A stretch of 64,000 bases of DNA from UMGS1908 sp964432825 (lineage in GTDB: Bacteria > Bacillota > Clostridia > Christensenellales > UBA1242): the NCBI GenBank assembly GCA_964432825.1, contig CAYSOX010000003.1, positions 55,223 through 119,222 of the forward strand. Direction: 5' to 3'. Below are positions 60,761 through 64,000 of this stretch, piece by piece. Position 1 is the first letter of the stretch. Every line of letters begins with the position of its first letter. A model generated the notes under the pieces. The model was not told where the DNA came from and did not search any database. It saw only the letters and a list, made by a program, of their open reading frames with translations. The translations under genes were made by a program, and so were the position numbers.

Positions 60761-62692
60761 CTATTCGCTTGTTGTGGCATCTTTTAAAGTTATTTTAACC
60801 TCAAACCATTCTTGGTCTCCAAAGAAATCTACTGATTTCATCCACGACTCTAAAATAAAATCGTCGGTCACTTCTATTACTTCACTATATGCATTTTCAG
60901 CACAATCGCCATATGACTTTGTGAAATAAACTTTGTCAATTTCCTTTCCTTCTGGAATAAATTTCCCATTTGATAAGCCAAATGTTGCACCATCTTCTTG
61001 AAGTTCTTGAATTTTTGCAATTAGTGCAGACTTTAGATTGGTACCGCATTCAAGATAAATACCTTCATAATGTTTTCCATCATGCACCACAGAACCACTT
61101 TTACCATCAATTTCTAAATCCAACAATATGGTTTCTTTATCCTCTGTTGAACCGGTTGTGGTGCAAATATTATCGAATTCGTCTATTTTGGTTTTAAAAT
61201 TATCTTTTGAAGTTGATGTTTCAAAGGTGTATTTCACAACGGCTACTCTATCTAACTCGTCCATCTCTACCGTATAAGTACTTTCTGCTATTGTGACTTC
61301 CAATAAATCCTTGTTATTAAACACCGAAGTAATTTCATAAATTACATCGTCATTTATTGGATATGTAATCTTTACAGAATAGGTATTATTATCCAATAAA
61401 GTTGATTCAACTGAAATTAGTTGTTGGTCAAGGTATTTTTCCGCATTACCTATTGCTTTTATATGTGATTGGTTTACGGACCAATTTCTTGACACTTCAC
61501 CGCTACTTACAATATATTTTGCTGTTAATTCGGTTCCATAATTACCTTCGCCCACATATCTTATATATTTATCGCCTACTTTTGCGACCTTAAATATATA
61601 ACCCATATAATAATTATTTTGGTTGTAACTATATGAAACTTGTTTTGTTTTATCATAACTATAAATTGTTTTTCCGTCTATCAATTCATAGTATGAATCT
61701 GAGAAAATTCCGGAACCGTCCTTTACAATATTAAAGTTTATATTGAACGACCTTTCGCCATTTTCTAAAGAATTAATAATTTCATTCAACTTTTTAATGC
61801 CCATTATTTCTTCATAGAACTTAGCCTCGTCTGTGTCACCCTCTGAAACCATTCCATTTCCGTCAATATCTGCATTAATTAGTGCCTTTAAAGACAATCT
61901 TTCACTATTGGTTCCGTCAATATAACTTTCTAAAAGTTCAAAATCTGACCAATCAACTTTTCCGTCTAGGTTGACATCGCCAATCCTCACTTCGGTGTAA
62001 GGCAAACTAAAGTCGTTGTCTAACGCTGAATCATAATATAACGAAATCAATTTATATAGTCTTTCATCCTCGCCATTTACCAAACCATCGCCATTAAAAT
62101 CGCAGTCGGTTTTGTAAGAATTAATTTCAGCAAGTTCTTCATTGTCAACTTGTGACTTGTATTGGTTTTGGGTAAGTTCGTCAAATGCAGTTAAGTCATT
62201 AATATTAATTTCACCATTTGAATTGATATCTGCATTTAATAATTGCTTTAAGTTTAATGCATACGCACTTTTTGTTGTTTGCAAAGTATCTGGGTTTAAA
62301 AATTTGATATAGTTCTTTAATAAATTTCTATCCTCAGCATTCACTTCGCCATCTAAATTCACATCGCCAATTTTTACATCGGAATATGGAAAATCAAACT
62401 CTCCATCATTAGAAAAATCATAATAAGTCAAATATGCTTTGATTATAGAATAATCTTCCTTTGTTAGTTTTTCATCTCCGTTAAAATCTAAAACTGCCTT
62501 AGTTTCGTCATCTAGTTTAATTTCATTATTAATATATTTTTCAAACATTGCCAATTTTTGCTCATTGGTTAAAACAGTTGGAACCTCAACAGGTATCTCA
62601 ATACCACTCTCGTCGCATCCGGTTAAAACAATTGTACAAGGCAAAATTATCAAACATAAAGAAATTAAAAACTTTGTCAATAATTTTTTCAT
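60761..62692 (-). CDS. Lipoprotein with six EF-hand/dockerin-like calcium loops
   Basis: A 643-residue surface lipoprotein. The signal peptide ends in lipobox LTGC (Cys26). Residues about 60-290 carry six calcium-loop motifs: DFNGDEKLTKED (69-80), GDVNLDGEVNAED, ADINSNGEININD, DFNGDGLVNGED, GDVNLDGKVDWSD and ADIDGNGMVSEGD. They form two copies of a three-loop block about 129 residues long. Dockerin-like repeats usually sit at the C terminus of cellulosome enzymes; here they follow the lipid anchor. The C-terminal half is of unknown fold. AAGGAG precedes ATG 62690-62692. Confidence 0.85.
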   Translation of the reverse strand: MKKLLTKFLISLCLIILPCTIVLTGCDESGIEIPVEVPTVLTNEQKLAMFEKYINNEIKLDDETKAVLDFNGDEKLTKEDYSIIKAYLTYYDFSNDGEFDFPYSDVKIGDVNLDGEVNAEDRNLLKNYIKFLNPDTLQTTKSAYALNLKQLLNADINSNGEININDLTAFDELTQNQYKSQVDNEELAEINSYKTDCDFNGDGLVNGEDERLYKLISLYYDSALDNDFSLPYTEVRIGDVNLDGKVDWSDFELLESYIDGTNSERLSLKALINADIDGNGMVSEGDTDEAKFYEEIMGIKKLNEIINSLENGERSFNINFNIVKDGSGIFSDSYYELIDGKTIYSYDKTKQVSYSYNQNNYYMGYIFKVAKVGDKYIRYVGEGNYGTELTAKYIVSSGEVSRNWSVNQSHIKAIGNAEKYLDQQLISVESTLLDNNTYSVKITYPINDDVIYEITSVFNNKDLLEVTIAESTYTVEMDELDRVAVVKYTFETSTSKDNFKTKIDEFDNICTTTGSTEDKETILLDLEIDGKSGSVVHDGKHYEGIYLECGTNLKSALIAKIQELQEDGATFGLSNGKFIPEGKEIDKVYFTKSYGDCAENAYSEVIEVTDDFILESWMKSVDFFGDQEWFEVKITLKDATTSE

Positions 62693-63060
62693 TTTTTTCT
62701 CCTTAAATTTAAAATTTGTTTATTTTAAAGCACTTTTCAACTATTTATCTTGCAATTGTTAAAAAGTATATCATAGAAAAAAAAATCAAGCCCTTTTACA
62801 AATTTTGCTTGTTTTTTAAGTGTTTTTCTTAATAATTTTTCATTCGCCTAGAATTGGCTTTTTTAACGGCAAATCCATATATAAAAATACACATATTTAC
62901 CTACATTTTAATTGATTGATTAATTAAAGTCACACCAAATTTACTTTTGGAAATAAACTGGTTTGGGCAATATTCGTTTTTAAACCAATTGAAAATGGTT
63001 TCATTTTTTTTGGGGGGGGTAATAATATTAGAGACCGTTTTATCTTTAAAAGTACACCGG
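62693..63060. other. Gap with terminator-like hairpin and a T8-G8 tract
   Basis: At 62771-62811 CAAGC and GCTTG can pair, with nine T residues after them on the minus strand, a weak terminator for whatever is transcribed from the repeat region. At 63004-63019 eight T residues are followed by eight G residues. A 113-codon minus-strand frame (62901-63242) crosses this tract and runs into the 34-bp array; it is not supported as a gene. Confidence 0.5.
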
Positions 63061-63468
63061 TAGAACTGCTTTAAAACTTTTGAATGGTATTTTGTTGGAG
63101 TTCGTTTTGTGCTTTTTAATTTGTTTCGCGGGAGAAATTTCATATTTTGATAAAAGTTTTGCGGAGGTGTTATCATCTTTTTAAGTGGTATTCCAAAGAG
63201 AATTTTACACTTTTTGGATGTTATATAACGGGGAGTTTCCAACTTCTTTGAATGGCATTTCGCGGTACTTTCTCAAGTTCTTTGAGCGGTGTTTCGCGGG
63301 GTCTCCCTCTCCTTTGAGTGGTGTTTTGCGTAGGATTTCCAACTTCTTTGAATGGCATTTCGCGTAGGATTTCCAACTTCTTTGAATGGCATTTCGCGTA
63401 GGATTTCCAACTTCTTTGAATGGCATTTCGCGGTACTTTCTCGCTTCTTTAATAGTGTTGCGAGTGGA
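63060..63468. repeat. Tandem array with 34-bp period
   Basis: Three exact 34-base units (starting 63333, 63367 and 63401) contain GGATTTCCAACTTCTTTG followed by AATGGCATTTCGCGTA. At least three divergent units precede (63231, 63265, 63299) and one follows; still more degenerate ones extend back to about 63060. There are no unique spacers, so it is not CRISPR. Because 34 is not a multiple of three, all minus-strand frames stay open by chance. Confidence 0.9.
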
Positions 63469-63640
63469 GTAAATTTTATTATTAAGGTAACAAGCAATTT
63501 TTTTGCTTAAAAGATTTACTATAAATTTTTAATTGTAATTTCTAGTAAAATTTAAGTTAAGATTTTTTGGTAAACTATAAACAAAAAAACTCCTATGTCT
63601 CCTAATTTTGCGTACACTACATAATTTTTCTAACATAAGA

Positions 63641-63830
63641 GGCTTTTATGAAAAGGTTATTTGCTTTTTCTAATTTAAAAGGGCTTTATGGAAAGTTATC
63701 CGATTTTTCTAGTACAAAAAAACTTGTATTGAAATATTAACCGCTTTGTTCTAATAAAAAAGGCTTTTATGGAAAGGTTATCTACTTTTTCTAATTTAAA
63801 AGGATTTATAAAAGATTATCCGATTTTTGC
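63641..63830. repeat. Tandem array with ~41-bp period
   Basis: Five degenerate units begin at 63641, 63681, 63721, 63762 and 63802. The consensus is GGCTTTTATGGAAAGGTTAT followed by CCGATTTTTCTAATTTAAAA. The array lies directly past the 5S rRNA terminator. Confidence 0.8.
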
Positions 63831-63864
63831 AACGGATTCTCACACGGTTTTCTTTAACAACAAA

Positions 63865-63897
63865 AAAAGACACTTACGAATTTCGTAAATGTCTTTT
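63865..63897 (-). terminator. Terminator of the rRNA operon
   Basis: AAAAGACATTTACGAA pairs with TTCGTAAGTGTCTTTT (63865-63897, one mismatch), followed by T residues on the minus strand, immediately after 5S rRNA. Confidence 0.85.
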
Positions 63898-63901
63898 CAT
63901 T

Positions 63902-64000
63902 GAAGACGGCATCTTTCTACCCTTCCAGTTCGTTGCAAAACTAGTAATCTCGACCATAAGGAGCTTAAATTCTGTGTTCGGAATGAGAACAGGTGGACCT
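63902..64000 (-). rRNA. rrf: 5S ribosomal RNA (5' part outside window)
   Basis: On the minus strand the sequence contains CCACCTGTTCTCATTCCGAA and CACAGAATTTAAGCTC, the conserved loop B/C region of 5S rRNA, then CGAGATTACT and the 3' GGAAGGGTAGAAAGATGCC. About 15-20 bases of the 5' end lie beyond the window. It is the last gene of an rRNA operon that must extend to the right. The exact 3' end is estimated. Confidence 0.9.

Noticed and set aside
62901..63242. 113-codon minus-strand frame
   Set aside because: Half of it lies in degenerate repeats, it crosses the T8-G8 tract, and nothing recognisable is encoded.
63231..63468. Possible CRISPR array
   Set aside because: Units are contiguous and there are no unique spacers or cas genes.
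63205..63497. Overlapping minus-strand reading frames of 73-74 codons
   Set aside because: They are translations of the 34-bp array; the period leaves all frames open, and there is no ribosome site.

Overview
The window is a low-GC (about one third G+C), gene-dense stretch of an endospore-forming Bacillota genome, most likely an uncultured clostridial bacterium. Evidence: spoIVA, spoIIP, ylbJ, spoIIGA, sigE, sigG and a spoVD-type PBP all occur here; gene orders match Bacillota (mraZ-rsmH-ftsL-spoVD-murE-mraY-murD-ftsW, ftsA-ftsZ-spoIIGA-sigE, plsX-rnc-smc-ftsY, tig-clpP-clpX-engB); Shine-Dalgarno sites are strong AGGAGG types; and a DNPR motif in MurE points to meso-diaminopimelate peptidoglycan. 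A run of exactly 100 Ns flanked by an identical 55-nt sequence shows a scaffolded draft assembly. Nearly all genes lie on the minus strand; the three plus-strand genes are tmcAL, ylbJ and sigG.

Layout. 1-10 kb: truncated rpsB, DUF1292 and ruvX, ftsY, smc, rnc, plsX and rpmF. 10-17 kb: ackA-pta, divergent tmcAL, a PnuC-like membrane protein, a patatin-like hydrolase, ylbJ and rsmD; this is a rearranged version of the Bacillus ylbH-ylbN block. 17-28 kb: spoIVA, plsY, der, a Cys-pair surface protein, spoIIP with a membrane partner, feoAB, nrdR, a YlmC/YmxH protein and an inverted sigG. 28-50 kb: sigE, spoIIGA, ftsZ, ftsA, an ABC-2 exporter with an attenuator-like leader, then the division and wall cluster from ftsQ back to mraZ. 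50-58.6 kb: a frameshifted acyltransferase, a phosphoesterase, engB, clpX, clpP, tig, a pseudouridine synthase, lspA and an esterase. 58.6-64 kb: a repeat-rich accessory zone with a protein of unknown function, a lipoprotein carrying EF-hand/dockerin-like loops, three unrelated tandem arrays, and the 3' part of a 5S rRNA gene.

Functional picture. The core is growth, division and sporulation: precursor synthesis (murA, murD, murE, mraY), the divisome (ftsA, ftsZ, ftsQ, ftsL, ftsW, PBP), and the sporulation cascade (SpoIIGA processing pro-SigmaE; SigmaF driving sigG; SigmaE targets spoIVA, ylbJ, spoIIP). A near-perfect SigmaF promoter precedes sigG, and a SigmaE -10 lies 5 nt before the ylbJ start codon, implying a leaderless message. 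MraZ boxes and a vegetative promoter precede mraZ.

Most unusual signals. (1) Seven intergenic copies of a ~140-150 bp repeat with a common head and two alternative tails. In all five copies carrying tail 1, the tail hairpin keeps its pairing despite sequence change, through G-U wobbles that work only on the head-to-tail strand; this suggests an undescribed structured RNA family. (2) Two unrelated-sequence elements at 3801-3884 and 54306-54393 that fold into the same perfect four-arm cloverleaf. (3) Two places (before feoA and before the PBP) where the 3' arm of a terminator-like hairpin contains the next gene's Shine-Dalgarno. No CRISPR array, transposase or tRNA gene was recognised.
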